Source of the DNA: Syntrophales bacterium
Lineage (GTDB): Bacteria; Desulfobacterota; Syntrophia; Syntrophales; PHBD01
Length of the DNA stretch: 64,000 bases
NCBI GenBank assembly: GCA_035363115.1
Contig: DAOSEM010000008.1
Location: 62,001 to 126,000, forward strand
Direction: 5' to 3'
The translations under genes and the position numbers were made by a program. Shown here piece after piece: positions 16,668 through 25,177 of the stretch (within the stretch, counting starts at the first letter, position 1; the number at the start of each line of letters is the position of its first letter). Under the pieces are notes generated by a model that saw only the letters and a program-made list of their open reading frames with translations, was not told the DNA's origin and did no database searches.

Positions 16668-16715
16668 TTGACACGTTCTGCGGTACTCCGGTAAGTACTA
16701 AATACTTTTACCGAG
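16668..16715 (+). promoter_or_regulatory. livK promoter and palindromic operator-like region
   Basis: TTGACA at 16668-16673 with a poor TAAGTA at 16692-16697, overlapped by two linked inverted repeats: GTACT-ccggta-AGTAC and CGGTAA...TTACCG (about 16689-16713). A repressor or activator site is likely; TetR-type regulators use similar palindromes. The GAGGAGG at 16714 to 16720 is the ribosome site. Confidence 0.4.
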
Positions 16716-16728
16716 GAGGAACGCAGAC

Positions 16729-17847
16729 ATGTCGAAAATCAAAGCGCTTTTCGTAATCCTGCTCCTGGCACTCTTTGTCGCCTCGCCCGTCCGGGCCGCC
16801 CAGGATACGATCAGGATCGGCGCCGCCTTCGCCCTCTCCGGAAGCATCGCCGTCTATGGCGAGGGATTCCGGAAATGCGTGGACCTGGCGGTGGACGAGA
16901 TCAACGCCAAGGGAGGAATCAAGGGCAAGAAGATCCAGATCGTCTACGAGGACAACAAGAGCACGCCCAAGGACTGCGTGACGGCCGTCCGGAAGCTCAT
17001 CACCATCGACAGGGTCCCCGTCCTCTTCGGACCCGCCGGGAGCTCCAACTTCATGGCGGCGGCGCCGGTGGCCCAGCAGAGCAAGGCGGTCATGGTCTCC
17101 GCCCAGGGAACGGCCGAGAAGCTGACCCAGGCCGGACCGTTCATCTTCCGAATCATCCCGTCCAACGCGAAGCAGGGACAGCGGCTGGCCAAGCTGGCCT
17201 TCGACATGGGCTACAAGAAGCTGCCCGTCATGTACGTCAACAACGACTGGGGCCTGGACCTGAAGGACGGGTTCGTGGAGAGCTTCAAGCAGATGGGCGG
17301 CGTCGTGACGGACGTCATCCCCTTCGACGAGAAGAAAACGGACTACCGGACGGAGCTGCTCCGGGCCGGCAAGGGCAATCCCCCCGCCATCGTCAACCTG
17401 ACCTACATCAACGAGGGGGCCGTCCAGTTCAAGCAGGCCTACGAGATGGGAATCAAGACACAGTGGCTCTGCGGTTCCGCTGCCCGGGCCCCGAAGATGG
17501 TGGAGCTGGCCGGCAAGGCCGCCGAGGGCATCATCGGGACCTATCCCTCCGTTCCCCAGGATACGAAGCAGTATCAGGCCTTCAAGAACGCCTACAAAAA
17601 GAAGTACGGCGACGACAAGATCCCCATCTTCGGCGACTACAACTATGACATGGTGTACCTCGTCGCGAAGGCCATCGAGAAGGGCGGCTACACCGCCGAT
17701 GGCATCCGCAGGGCGCTTCCCGTCGTGGCCAAGGGGTACAAGGGCGTCACGGGAGACAAGACCTTCGATGCGAAGCGCGGCATGCTGAACGCCGACATGG
17801 GCATCTGGACCGTCAAGGACGGCAAGATCGTCGACTACAAGAAGTAA
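16729..17847 (+). CDS. livK: branched-chain amino-acid-type ABC substrate-binding protein
   Basis: 372-residue periplasmic binding protein of the Leu/Ile/Val family. An N-terminal signal peptide (LFVILLLALFVAS) is probably cut near residue 23/24 (VRA-AQD). The mature part begins with IRIGAAFALSGSIAVYGE, the usual opening of LivK/LivJ, and has the GPAGSSNFMAAAP hinge segment. It feeds livHMGF downstream. The ligand cannot be told from the sequence; in syntrophs such systems also import small carboxylates, amides or urea. A terminator between it and livH would make this protein more abundant than the permease. Confidence 0.92.
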   Translation: MSKIKALFVILLLALFVASPVRAAQDTIRIGAAFALSGSIAVYGEGFRKCVDLAVDEINAKGGIKGKKIQIVYEDNKSTPKDCVTAVRKLITIDRVPVLFGPAGSSNFMAAAPVAQQSKAVMVSAQGTAEKLTQAGPFIFRIIPSNAKQGQRLAKLAFDMGYKKLPVMYVNNDWGLDLKDGFVESFKQMGGVVTDVIPFDEKKTDYRTELLRAGKGNPPAIVNLTYINEGAVQFKQAYEMGIKTQWLCGSAARAPKMVELAGKAAEGIIGTYPSVPQDTKQYQAFKNAYKKKYGDDKIPIFGDYNYDMVYLVAKAIEKGGYTADGIRRALPVVAKGYKGVTGDKTFDAKRGMLNADMGIWTVKDGKIVDYKK

Positions 17848-17933
17848 GGGAGACCCCCCGACGGATCTTCTCCCGGGCCGCCCGATCCTCCGGGCACACC
17901 GGCGGGGAAGCACCGCAAGGTTCCGCGAAACAC

Positions 17934-17973
17934 GGGTTCCGGTGTCCACGGGGCGCCGGAACCCGCCTTTTTT
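17934..17973 (+). terminator. terminator/attenuator between livK and livH
   Basis: GGGTTCCGG (17934-17942) pairs perfectly with CCGGAACCC (17956-17964) over a 13-base loop, followed by a six-T run (17968-17973). It sits only ten bases before the livH ATG. Partial read-through would give high livK and low livHMGF expression, a known arrangement for ABC binding proteins. Confidence 0.75.
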
Positions 17974-17982
17974 GTGCACTCC

Positions 17983-18849
17983 ATGGACATTCTCCTTCAA
18001 TCCGTCGTCAACGGCATTCTCGCGGGCTGCATCTATGCCCTCTTCGCCATGGGGCTGACGCTGATCTACGGGGTCCTCAACTTCGTCAATTTCGCCCATG
18101 GCGAGTTGATCATGTGGGGGGCCTATTTCCTGTACATCTTCATCTCGGAGCCCTTTTCCCTGCCCCTCGTCGTGGCCGTCTTCCCGGCGATCCTCTGCAC
18201 CGTCTTCCTCGGTATCGCCATGGACTTCGCCGTCTTCCGTCCCCTCCGGAAGGCGGACCGGCTGACGCTCCTCATCGCCGCCATGGGTCTCTCGTTCCTG
18301 CTCCGGAACGCCGCCCAGTTCTTCTGGGGGGCCGAAGTGCAGACCTACGGCCTCGAGATCACACGGGGCTACCGATACCTGGGGGTGAGCCTGACGGCGA
18401 ACCAGATCCTGATCATCGTGGTCACGGTGATCTGCGTGATCGGGGTCTATCTCCTGTTCTTCCGGACCAGCATCGGCAAATCCATGCGGGCCGTCTCGGA
18501 CAACCTGGACCTGGCCCGGGTGGTCGGGATCAACGCCCGGCGCTCCATCCGGGCGGCCTGGATCGTCTCGGCGGCCCTGGCCGGGACGGGAGGGATTCTC
18601 CTGGCCCTGGACACGAACCTGAATCCCGAGATGGGCGTCATCAACCTCGTCAAGGCCTTCGCCGCCACGCTGATCGGCGGCGTCGGGAACCTCTGGGGGG
18701 CGCTCCTGGGCGGTCTCCTCATCGGCCTGGCGGAAAACTTGAGCGTGCTGGTCATCTCCCCGGGGTACAAGGACGCCGTGGCCTTCGCGATCATGGTGGT
18801 GATTCTGCTGACACGTCCATACATCGTCACGGGAAAGAGGATGGATTGA
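17983..18849 (+). CDS. livH: branched-chain amino-acid-type ABC permease LivH
   Basis: 288 residues with eight or so hydrophobic segments and the LivH signature opening YALFAMGLTLIYGVLNFVNFAHGE. It forms the membrane channel with LivM. ATG 17983 is preferred over GTG 17974, which lies in the terminator T run region; there is no obvious Shine-Dalgarno. Its end is followed by the palindromic repeat element before livM. Confidence 0.92.
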   Translation: MDILLQSVVNGILAGCIYALFAMGLTLIYGVLNFVNFAHGELIMWGAYFLYIFISEPFSLPLVVAVFPAILCTVFLGIAMDFAVFRPLRKADRLTLLIAAMGLSFLLRNAAQFFWGAEVQTYGLEITRGYRYLGVSLTANQILIIVVTVICVIGVYLLFFRTSIGKSMRAVSDNLDLARVVGINARRSIRAAWIVSAALAGTGGILLALDTNLNPEMGVINLVKAFAATLIGGVGNLWGALLGGLLIGLAENLSVLVISPGYKDAVAFAIMVVILLTRPYIVTGKRMD

Positions 18850-18854
18850 TGGCA

Positions 18855-18971
18855 GCCTCGGAAAATGACCGGATACTGCGTTGCACCACGCCCCTCGTCG
18901 CTGCGGCGTACGCAAGGGTACGCCTCGCTTCTCGGTGCGGGTGCGCTTTGCCTGCGGCCATTTTGCGAGGC
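18855..18971. repeat. dispersed ~117-bp imperfect palindrome inside the liv operon (element 2)
   Basis: Ends GCCTCG (18855-18860) and CGAGGC (18966-18971) with AAAATG/CATTTT inside; the centre is GCGTAC-gcaagg-GTACGC (18906-18923) with a six-base loop. It shares layout and sequence with element 1 at 5684-5805. It sits in the 165-base gap between livH and livM, where most members of this family overlap or abut. If the ATG at 18865 were used, livM would gain an N-terminal tail encoded by this repeat, which is unlikely. Confidence 0.7.
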
Positions 18972-19014
18972 CTTTGCGCCCCCGGCATCGTGCCGGGCCC
19001 TCACGGGTGAACGT

Positions 19015-19890
19015 ATGGATCTGCTCCTGCACCTGTGCGTCGTCATCGCCATCTATTCGATCTTCGCCATGAGCCTCAACCTCGAGGTGGGCTACACGGG
19101 GCTGTTCAACTTCGGCCACGTGGCCTTCCTCGGCATCGGCGCCTATGCATCGGCCCTTCTCAGCCTCGCCGGATTTCCCTTTTTCCTGTGCCTGGCGGCC
19201 GGCCTCGCCGCGGCGGGCCTGGCGGGCTTTCTCCTGAGCATCCCGGCCCTCCGCCTTCAGGGGGATTACTTCGGCATCGCCACCCTGGGCTTCGGGGAGA
19301 TCCTCCGCCTCGTCTTCCAGAACGAGGTGTGGCTGACCAAGGGGCCCATGGGACTTCCGGGCATTCCGAAGCCGGAGATGCTGGGGGTCCGGTTCGAAAG
19401 CCTCCCGGAATACCTGGGCCTGGCGGTGGTCGCGGCGCTCTTGACGTACCTCGCCATGGGGCTGGTCACGGAGAGCCCCTTCGGCCGAGCCCTCCGGGCC
19501 GTCCGGGACGACGAGACGGCGGCGGAGATCCTCGGGAAGAACGCCTTTGCCTTCAAGACCCGCTCCTTCGTCATCGGTTCCGTCTTCGCGGGATTGGCGG
19601 GGGTTCTCTGGGCGCATTACACCTCTTTCATCAGCCCGTCGGACTTCACGCTCAACGAGACGATCGTGGTGCTCCTGATCGTGGTTCTCGGCGGAAAGGG
19701 GACCCGTCCGGGGCCCGTGGTGGGCGCCATTGCCCTCATCTTTCTCCAGGAGTCCCTGCGCTTCCTCCGGCTGCCCCCGGAGTGGACGCGATACCTGGGC
19801 CCCATGCAGCAGATGGTCTTCGGGGCGCTCCTGGTGGCCCTGATGGTGTTTCGGCCCGAGGGCATCATGCGGGAAAAGAGGAGGAAGTGA
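19015..19890 (+). CDS. livM: branched-chain amino-acid-type ABC permease LivM
   Basis: 291 residues with multiple membrane segments and the LivM opening YSIFAMSLNLEVGYTGLFNFGHVAFLGIGAYA. The central SIPALRLQGDYFGIATLGFGEI is the ABC-contacting loop. It pairs with LivH. ATG 19015 gives the normal N-terminus; a farther ATG lies in repeat element 2. The Shine-Dalgarno is weak. Its TGA overlaps the livG ATG (TGATG). Confidence 0.92.
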   Translation: MDLLLHLCVVIAIYSIFAMSLNLEVGYTGLFNFGHVAFLGIGAYASALLSLAGFPFFLCLAAGLAAAGLAGFLLSIPALRLQGDYFGIATLGFGEILRLVFQNEVWLTKGPMGLPGIPKPEMLGVRFESLPEYLGLAVVAALLTYLAMGLVTESPFGRALRAVRDDETAAEILGKNAFAFKTRSFVIGSVFAGLAGVLWAHYTSFISPSDFTLNETIVVLLIVVLGGKGTRPGPVVGAIALIFLQESLRFLRLPPEWTRYLGPMQQMVFGALLVALMVFRPEGIMREKRRK

Positions 19891-20639
19891 TGCTGGAGAT
19901 CCGGGGCGTCACCAAAGCCTTCGGCGGCATCCGGGCCGTGGCGGACTGTACCCTGAGCCTGGAGGGGCTGGCCATATCCGGGCTCATCGGCCCCAACGGC
20001 AGCGGCAAGACGACCCTCTTCAACATTATCTCGGGCCTGCTGCGGCCCGACGGGGGTCAGATTCTCTTCGACGGTGTCCGGATCGACGGCCGGCCGCCCC
20101 ACCGGATGGTCCGCCTGGGGCTGATCCGGACCTTTCAGCTTTCCCGGGTCTTCGCCGGCATGACCGTCCTGGACAACCTGCTCCTGGCGCCCCGGGGACA
20201 GCACGGCGAATCCCTGCGGTCCCTTGCCTGGAGGCGGGGTGCAATCCGGCGGCAGGAGGCCCTCAATCGTGAGAAGGCCCTGGAGACGCTGGAGATCCTG
20301 GGAATTTCCAGGCTCCGGGACGAGTTTGCCGGGAACCTCTCCTACGGGCAACAGAAGCTGCTGGAGATGGGCCGGGCCTTCATGACGGAGCCGAAGCTGA
20401 TCCTGCTGGACGAGCCGGCGGCGGGCATCAATCCCTCCATGATCCGGACGATGATCGATACGATCGTGCGGATGAAGGAGGCCGGAGGCCGGTTTTTCAT
20501 CATCGAGCACAACATGGACGTCATCGTCGAGTTGTGCGAAAAGATCTTCGTTCTGGACCACGGGGAGAAGATCGCCGAGGGAACACCCGAGGAGATCCAG
20601 AGCGATCCCAAGGTGCTCGAGGCCTATCTCGGAGGATGA
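19890..20639 (+). CDS. livG: branched-chain amino-acid-type ABC ATPase LivG
   Basis: 249-residue ABC ATPase. Walker A GPNGSGKTT (residues 34-42), signature LSYGQQKLLEMGR, Walker B LILLDEPAAGINP and a late EHNMD with the switch His. It energises the permease from the cytoplasm. The start shares one base with the livM stop, and its stop overlaps the livF start region; good sign of coupled translation. Confidence 0.94.
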   Translation: MLEIRGVTKAFGGIRAVADCTLSLEGLAISGLIGPNGSGKTTLFNIISGLLRPDGGQILFDGVRIDGRPPHRMVRLGLIRTFQLSRVFAGMTVLDNLLLAPRGQHGESLRSLAWRRGAIRRQEALNREKALETLEILGISRLRDEFAGNLSYGQQKLLEMGRAFMTEPKLILLDEPAAGINPSMIRTMIDTIVRMKEAGGRFFIIEHNMDVIVELCEKIFVLDHGEKIAEGTPEEIQSDPKVLEAYLGG

Positions 20640-20641
20640 GC

Positions 20642-21424
20642 GTGTCACACGGGGAAAACGGGCCGGCGGTGATTCTGGAGGTGGAGGAGGTCTTCGCCGG
20701 CTACGGCAAGATCGAGGTCCTGCACGGGACGTCCATCCGCGTCCGGGAAGGGGAGATCGTCTGCATCATCGGTCCCAACGGCTCCGGGAAGTCGACCCTC
20801 CTGAAGACGGTCGTCGGCCTCCTCAAGCCCACCCGGGGATCCGTGCGCCTCTCCGGGCGGGAAGTGGGACGCCTGGATCCGCAGGAGAAGGTCCGCTTGG
20901 GGATGGCCTACATTCCCCAGGGGAGGAACGTGTTCCCGTCGCTGACCGTAATGGAGAATCTCCAGATGGGAGGCGTGTCCCTGGGTGACGCGAGAGCCGT
21001 CCGGCAAGCCGTGGAGAAGGTCCTGGAGGACTACCCCGTGCTCCGGGAGCGGGCGCGCCAGCAGGCGGGCAATCTCTCCGGCGGGGAGAAGCAGATCCTG
21101 GCCCTGGCACGGGCCGTTATGACCCGGCCGCGGCTGATCCTGCTGGACGAGCCGTCCATCGGCCTGGCGCCCAGGATTATCGAAGACATCTACAACCGGC
21201 TCCAGGAGATCAACCGGGGGGGAGTCAGCCTCGCCGTGGTCGAGCAGAACGCCCGGAAGGCCCTCTCCGTCGCCGATCGGGGGTACGTGCTGGACCTCGG
21301 GGTTACGCGCCTGGAAGACACGGGGGCGCACCTTCTGGACAACGAGGAGGTCCGGAGGCTTTACCTGGGGGAGAAGGGGAACGGTCCGGATCCGGCGCCT
21401 CAGGACCCGCCGTCCCGGCGGTAG
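20642..21424 (+). CDS. livF: branched-chain amino-acid-type ABC ATPase LivF
   Basis: About 260 residues. Walker A GPNGSGKST, Q-loop YIPQGRNVFP, signature LSGGEKQILALARA and Walker B LILLDEPSIGLAP. It works with LivG as the ATPase pair. GTG 20642 has GGAGG with a six-base gap; the alternative ATG at 20636 is directly next to the GGAGG and so is less likely as start. The 3' end overlaps the convergent small gene at 21400 by 25 bases. Confidence 0.93.
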   Translation: MSHGENGPAVILEVEEVFAGYGKIEVLHGTSIRVREGEIVCIIGPNGSGKSTLLKTVVGLLKPTRGSVRLSGREVGRLDPQEKVRLGMAYIPQGRNVFPSLTVMENLQMGGVSLGDARAVRQAVEKVLEDYPVLRERARQQAGNLSGGEKQILALARAVMTRPRLILLDEPSIGLAPRIIEDIYNRLQEINRGGVSLAVVEQNARKALSVADRGYVLDLGVTRLEDTGAHLLDNEEVRRLYLGEKGNGPDPAPQDPPSRR

Positions 21425-21669
21425 CCGTCCATGGCCTGCTCGATGAGGATGAGCAAGTATTCCAGGTCCTCCAGGGCGTTCCGGTACTGCCGCTCCGTGA
21501 CGGCCCCGGGGTGGTCCCGGCGGAACCGCTCCACCAGTTGCCGGTATTCCTCTCTTGCCGCCAGGAATCCCTCGTCGCCGCCCCGCATGAGGCTCTCCTG
21601 CAGGTAGAGGGCGGCCAGCCTGACGTCCTCCGCCGATTCCAGCAGGTCCTGCCGTGAGCGCTCGTCCAT
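21400..21669 (-). CDS. small helical protein of unknown function
   Basis: 89 residues, strongly charged and predicted helical (EEYRQLVERFRRDHPGAV..., ALEDLEYLLILIEQAMDG). No known motif is recognised. ATG 21669 has a purine-rich leader (GGAAAGGACGGGAAAGA). The gene converges on livF with overlapping 3' ends. Real gene status rests on its codon use and start; function not known. Confidence 0.55.
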   Translation of the reverse strand: MDERSRQDLLESAEDVRLAALYLQESLMRGGDEGFLAAREEYRQLVERFRRDHPGAVTERQYRNALEDLEYLLILIEQAMDGYRRDGGS

Positions 21670-21787
21670 TCTTTCCCGTCCTTTCCCGCCTCCGCGGTGC
21701 GATCCTTTCCGGCGTATCTACCGGAGGCTTTACAGGAAGGCAAGAAATTGCCTACAATGGCGCGAAACCGGAGGAGCCTTCCACGCC

Positions 21788-22834
21788 ATGTTTCGAGCCG
21801 CCCTCGTCAACGATCCCTTCGAGGACCCTGTTGTCTACCTGGACAGCAAGTACCGGCGAGACGGAATCCTCTTCGACCTGGGGGACCTCCGGAACCTCGT
21901 TCCCCGGAACATCCTGAAGGTCCGCCACGTCTTCGTCTCCCATGCCCACATGGACCACTTCATCGGTTTCGACCACCTGCTCCGGGTCCGCCTGGGGCGG
22001 GAGCGGCCCCTCAGCCTGTTCGGCCCCCCGGGGTTCCTGGAACGCCTGGAGAACAAGCTCCGGGCCTATACGTGGAACCTCGTGGAAAACTATTCCGATG
22101 ATTTCACCCTGACCGCGACGGAGGTTGGGCCGTCGGAGCGTGTCACCCGCCGCTACCGGTGCCGCACCGGCTTCCAGCCCGAAGGGGAGGAGATCGCCCG
22201 CTTTGAAGACCCTCTCTTCGAGACGTTCCTGGCGGAGGAGCGGCTCTTCTCGGTGCGGGCGGACCTGATCGATCACGGCATCCCCTGCCTGGCGTTCCGT
22301 TTCGAGGAGAGGAACCGGATCAACTTCAAGCGCAACGTCCTGGATCAGCTGGAGCTGCCGACGGGGCCGTGGCTCATGGAGCTGAGGCAGAGGATCCTGG
22401 ACGGGGAGCCGGACGACACCCTCGTCCGGGCCTGGTGGAAGGACGGGCAGGGGGGAACGGCGGAGCGGACCCTGCCCCTGGGGCTTTTCCGGGAAAAGGC
22501 CGTCAAGATCTCCCCCGGGATGATCATTTCCTACGTTACCGACGCTGTCTTCACACGGGAAAACGTCCGCCGCATCGCGGCCGTCGCGGCGGGGGCGGAC
22601 CTCCTGTTCATCGAGGCCACGTTCCTGCACGAAGAGCGGGACAAGGCCTTCCTCAAGCGCCACCTGACGGCCTGCCAGGCCGGTTGGCTGGCGCGGCTGG
22701 CCGGGGCCGGGCGGTTGGTCCTGTTTCACTTTTCCCCCAAGTACCGGGGCCAGGAAAGGGAGATCCTCGCGGAGGCGGAGGCGGCGTTTCGCGGGGAGAA
22801 AACGCCGGAGCCGGCGGAAGACGGAATGGCGTAG
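21788..22834 (+). CDS. RNase Z-like metallo-beta-lactamase-fold hydrolase
   Basis: 348 residues with the metal motif SHAHMDH (His52, His54, Asp56, His57) and a late LFHFSPKY with another His. The FVSHAHMDHF start and the length fit RNase Z or arylsulfatase-like phosphodiesterases of the metallo-beta-lactamase superfamily. Other hallmarks include YVTDAVF and IEATFLHEE. It could process tRNA 3' ends, but a separate RNase Z elsewhere cannot be excluded. Confidence 0.8.
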   Translation: MFRAALVNDPFEDPVVYLDSKYRRDGILFDLGDLRNLVPRNILKVRHVFVSHAHMDHFIGFDHLLRVRLGRERPLSLFGPPGFLERLENKLRAYTWNLVENYSDDFTLTATEVGPSERVTRRYRCRTGFQPEGEEIARFEDPLFETFLAEERLFSVRADLIDHGIPCLAFRFEERNRINFKRNVLDQLELPTGPWLMELRQRILDGEPDDTLVRAWWKDGQGGTAERTLPLGLFREKAVKISPGMIISYVTDAVFTRENVRRIAAVAAGADLLFIEATFLHEERDKAFLKRHLTACQAGWLARLAGAGRLVLFHFSPKYRGQEREILAEAEAAFRGEKTPEPAEDGMA

Positions 22835-22862
22835 AACGCGGCTTCCTGGGAATGCAGCGCCG

Positions 22863-23678
22863 TCAGAACGCCAGGAATCGCTCCAGCGCCTCCATGGCCC
22901 CGGCAATCCTGGCCGCGGCGGGATTTCCCGCGGGATCCGCGGTAGCGGGCCGAAGCGAAAAGAAGTGACAGGAGACGGGGGCCTGGAAGACCTCCCCCAG
23001 GCGGGCCGTCGTCTCGGCCCTGCGCCGGTCGATCTTCTCCCGCTCCCCGTAGGCGTCCCCCTCCGGTTCGTTGATCCCGAAGTCGTCCACCAGAAGGACC
23101 CCTTTCCACTCCTGGCACTCCAGGGCCAGGCGGACGGCATTCCAGAACGGCAGGTCCGACTTGTGCGCCCCGAGATCGGCCGAGTTCGCCACTCGGATCG
23201 CCTGCCGGGCGGGCGGTGAGGCACTCTCCGCGATGGGCCGGGCCGGGATCCCCAGCCCGGCCAGGGAGTTGAGGATGGCGTCCGTTGCCTCGGCGTAATG
23301 ATCCGTGGCGATGACGGTGGTCAGGCCCGCCTGCCGGACGCAGGTCCGGAGAAAGGCTGTCCACAGGGGATCGACGGCGTTGGCCCGGAAGTAGGAATCG
23401 CAGAAGCGGGAGACGGCCAGGTCGATGCCTCCCCGGGATGCCTGCGGCTTGAGGGCCGCCAGGCGTTCCGCAAGGACCCGGCGGTAACCGGCCCGGGTGG
23501 TGCTCCCCTCGGTCCAGGTCGGGTTGACCAGCTCGATCCAGAACAGGTCGGGAGTCACGCCCAGTGTGGCGAGGCCGCTTGTCTCCAGTTCCTCCCGGAG
23601 GGCGTCCGGGGCGGCGAAGCGAGGTGCCGAGAGCGACAGCGTCCCGGAAAAATCCAGGACGGCCAGCTTCTCCGTCAA
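22863..23678 (-). CDS. HAD-superfamily phosphatase-like protein
   Basis: 271 residues of the HAD fold. Motif I is DFSGTLS (Asp9 nucleophile) with Ser instead of the second Asp, as seen in some non-phosphatase or phosphonatase-type members; motif II ATDH near Asp126; motif III Lys173; motif IV LLVDDFG (Asp198, Asp199). It shares four bases with the end of thiE, so the order is thiM-thiE-this gene. A role in thiamine phosphate dephosphorylation or in removing side products is possible but not shown. Confidence 0.6.
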   Translation of the reverse strand: MTEKLAVLDFSGTLSLSAPRFAAPDALREELETSGLATLGVTPDLFWIELVNPTWTEGSTTRAGYRRVLAERLAALKPQASRGGIDLAVSRFCDSYFRANAVDPLWTAFLRTCVRQAGLTTVIATDHYAEATDAILNSLAGLGIPARPIAESASPPARQAIRVANSADLGAHKSDLPFWNAVRLALECQEWKGVLLVDDFGINEPEGDAYGEREKIDRRRAETTARLGEVFQAPVSCHFFSLRPATADPAGNPAAARIAGAMEALERFLAF

Positions 23679-24316
23679 GGCCTGTCCTTTCTATTCGCGA
23701 TGGCGCCGGCGATGATCCGGGCAAGGTCCCGCGAGGCCTCCCGGGGGTCTTCCGCGGCACAGATGGCGGAAACCACCGCCACCGCGTCGGCCCCCGCCCG
23801 GACGGCATCGGCGGCGTTTGCGGCGTTCAGCCCCCCGATGGCGACGAGGGGGTGGCGCGAGAAGGCCCGGATCCGGGCCAGCCCTTCCATGCCCCAGGGC
23901 TCCTTCGTGTCCGTCTTGGTCGGCGTGGCGAAGACGGGGCTGACGCCGAGGTAGTCCACGTCCAGCGATTCCGCCCGCTCCACATCCTCCCAGGACTCCA
24001 CGGACAGGCCGATGAGCGCCTTCGGCCCGAGGATCCGCCGGGCGGTTTCGTAGGGCATGTCGTCCTGCCCGACGTGGAGCCCCGCGGCGCCCGAGGCCAG
24101 GGCCACGTCGAGGCGGTCGTTGATGATCAGGGGGATCCCGAAGGAGTCCAGGAGCTTCCTGATCCGGAGCGCCTCCTCGACAAAGGGCCGGGTCGGCAGG
24201 TCCTTCTCCCGGAGCTGGACGGCGGCGGCGCCGCCCTCCACGGCGAGCCGGACGACCTCCTCGACGGCCCTCGGCCCGCAGAGATCCCGGTCGGTGACGA
24301 GGTAGAGGCCTTTCAT
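23675..24316 (-). CDS. thiE: thiamine-phosphate synthase
   Basis: 213 residues of the TIM-barrel ThiE. Conserved parts: YLVTDR, VQLREKD (Lys/Glu of the pyrophosphate pocket), INDR, GLHVGQDD, GVSPVFATPTK and AIGGL. It joins HMP-PP and thiazole phosphate to thiamine monophosphate. It overlaps thiM by four bases and the HAD gene by four bases. Confidence 0.96.
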   Translation of the reverse strand: MKGLYLVTDRDLCGPRAVEEVVRLAVEGGAAAVQLREKDLPTRPFVEEALRIRKLLDSFGIPLIINDRLDVALASGAAGLHVGQDDMPYETARRILGPKALIGLSVESWEDVERAESLDVDYLGVSPVFATPTKTDTKEPWGMEGLARIRAFSRHPLVAIGGLNAANAADAVRAGADAVAVVSAICAAEDPREASRDLARIIAGAIANRKDRP

Positions 24317-25122
24317 TGGAGGGTCTCCGCCTTCAGCCGCTCCCGGATGTCCTGCTCCGTCATGAGCCAGAGGGCGTCCAGGAAATAAAGCTGCAGGGTT
24401 CCCGGTCCGGCGGCCTTCTCGGCCGCCATCTCGCCGGCGATCCCCATGACCGCCATGGCGGCGGACACGGCAAGCACCGGGTCGTCCAGCACCGCGGCAA
24501 AGGCGCCGCAGAGGGCCGTGGCCGTGCAGCCCAGGCCGGTGACCCGGGGCATCAGCGGGTGGCCGTTCCGGATGCAGACCGTCTCCGCCGGGCCGACGAT
24601 GTAGTCGGTCTCCCCGCTGATGCAGACGACGCTCTTCCGGGCCCGGTTCAGTTCCCGGGCGGACGCTATGGCGCTGTCCGATCCGACCAGGCTGTCCACG
24701 CCTTTCGTCTTCGCATCGCTCTCGACGAGGGCCCGGATTTCTGAGGCATTGCCCCGGATCACGGACACCGGCACCGCCTCCATGATCTCCAGGGCCGTCT
24801 TTGTCCGGTACGATGTGGCACCGGCTCCCACGGGATCCAGGATGACGGGGATCTTCCTCCGCTCCGCTTCCCGGGCGGCCAGGAGCATGGCATGGATCCA
24901 GTGTCCGCTCAGGGTGCCGATGTTGATCACCAGGGCCTGGGCCAGGCCCGCCATCTCCTCCACTTCTTCGGGGGCGTGGGCCATTACCGGCGAGGCTCCC
25001 AAGGCCAGGAGGGCATTGGCCGTCGTGTTCATGACGACAAAGTTCGTGATGTTGTGAACCATCGGCGAGCGTCGGCGAACCTCGTCGAGGGCGGCGGCAA
25101 TCCGGTCGGGATGAAGATCCAT
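24313..25122 (-). CDS. thiM: hydroxyethylthiazole kinase
   Basis: 269 residues of the ThiM ribokinase-like fold: NITNFVVMNTTANALLA, ILDPVGAGAT (active site), VIRGNASEI, and RVTGLGCTATALCGAF (catalytic Cys region). It salvages thiazole. AAGAGGAG precedes the ATG at 25122. Only 55 bases separate it from the patatin gene upstream, and no THI-box (TPP riboswitch) signature is seen there, so control may come with the patatin transcript or an internal promoter. Confidence 0.96.
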   Translation of the reverse strand: MDLHPDRIAAALDEVRRRSPMVHNITNFVVMNTTANALLALGASPVMAHAPEEVEEMAGLAQALVINIGTLSGHWIHAMLLAAREAERRKIPVILDPVGAGATSYRTKTALEIMEAVPVSVIRGNASEIRALVESDAKTKGVDSLVGSDSAIASARELNRARKSVVCISGETDYIVGPAETVCIRNGHPLMPRVTGLGCTATALCGAFAAVLDDPVLAVSAAMAVMGIAGEMAAEKAAGPGTLQLYFLDALWLMTEQDIRERLKAETLQ

Positions 25123-25177
25123 GATGTTCTCCTCTTGCTTTGCTCTGAATGCATTTTGGGTGCGCAGTCGATCCGTT

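Noticed and set aside
18865..19014. Upstream start of livM at 18865
   Set aside because: The added 50 residues would be encoded by repeat element 2 and do not fit LivM N-termini.
16708..19617. 969-codon open frame antisense to livKHM
   Set aside because: It lies fully opposite well-recognised genes, is low complexity (Gly/Asp/His/Arg-rich) and has no family motif; it comes from G+C-rich third positions.
25123..25177. TPP riboswitch before thiM
   Set aside because: The 55-base gap lacks the CUGAGA and ACCUGA-type conserved boxes.
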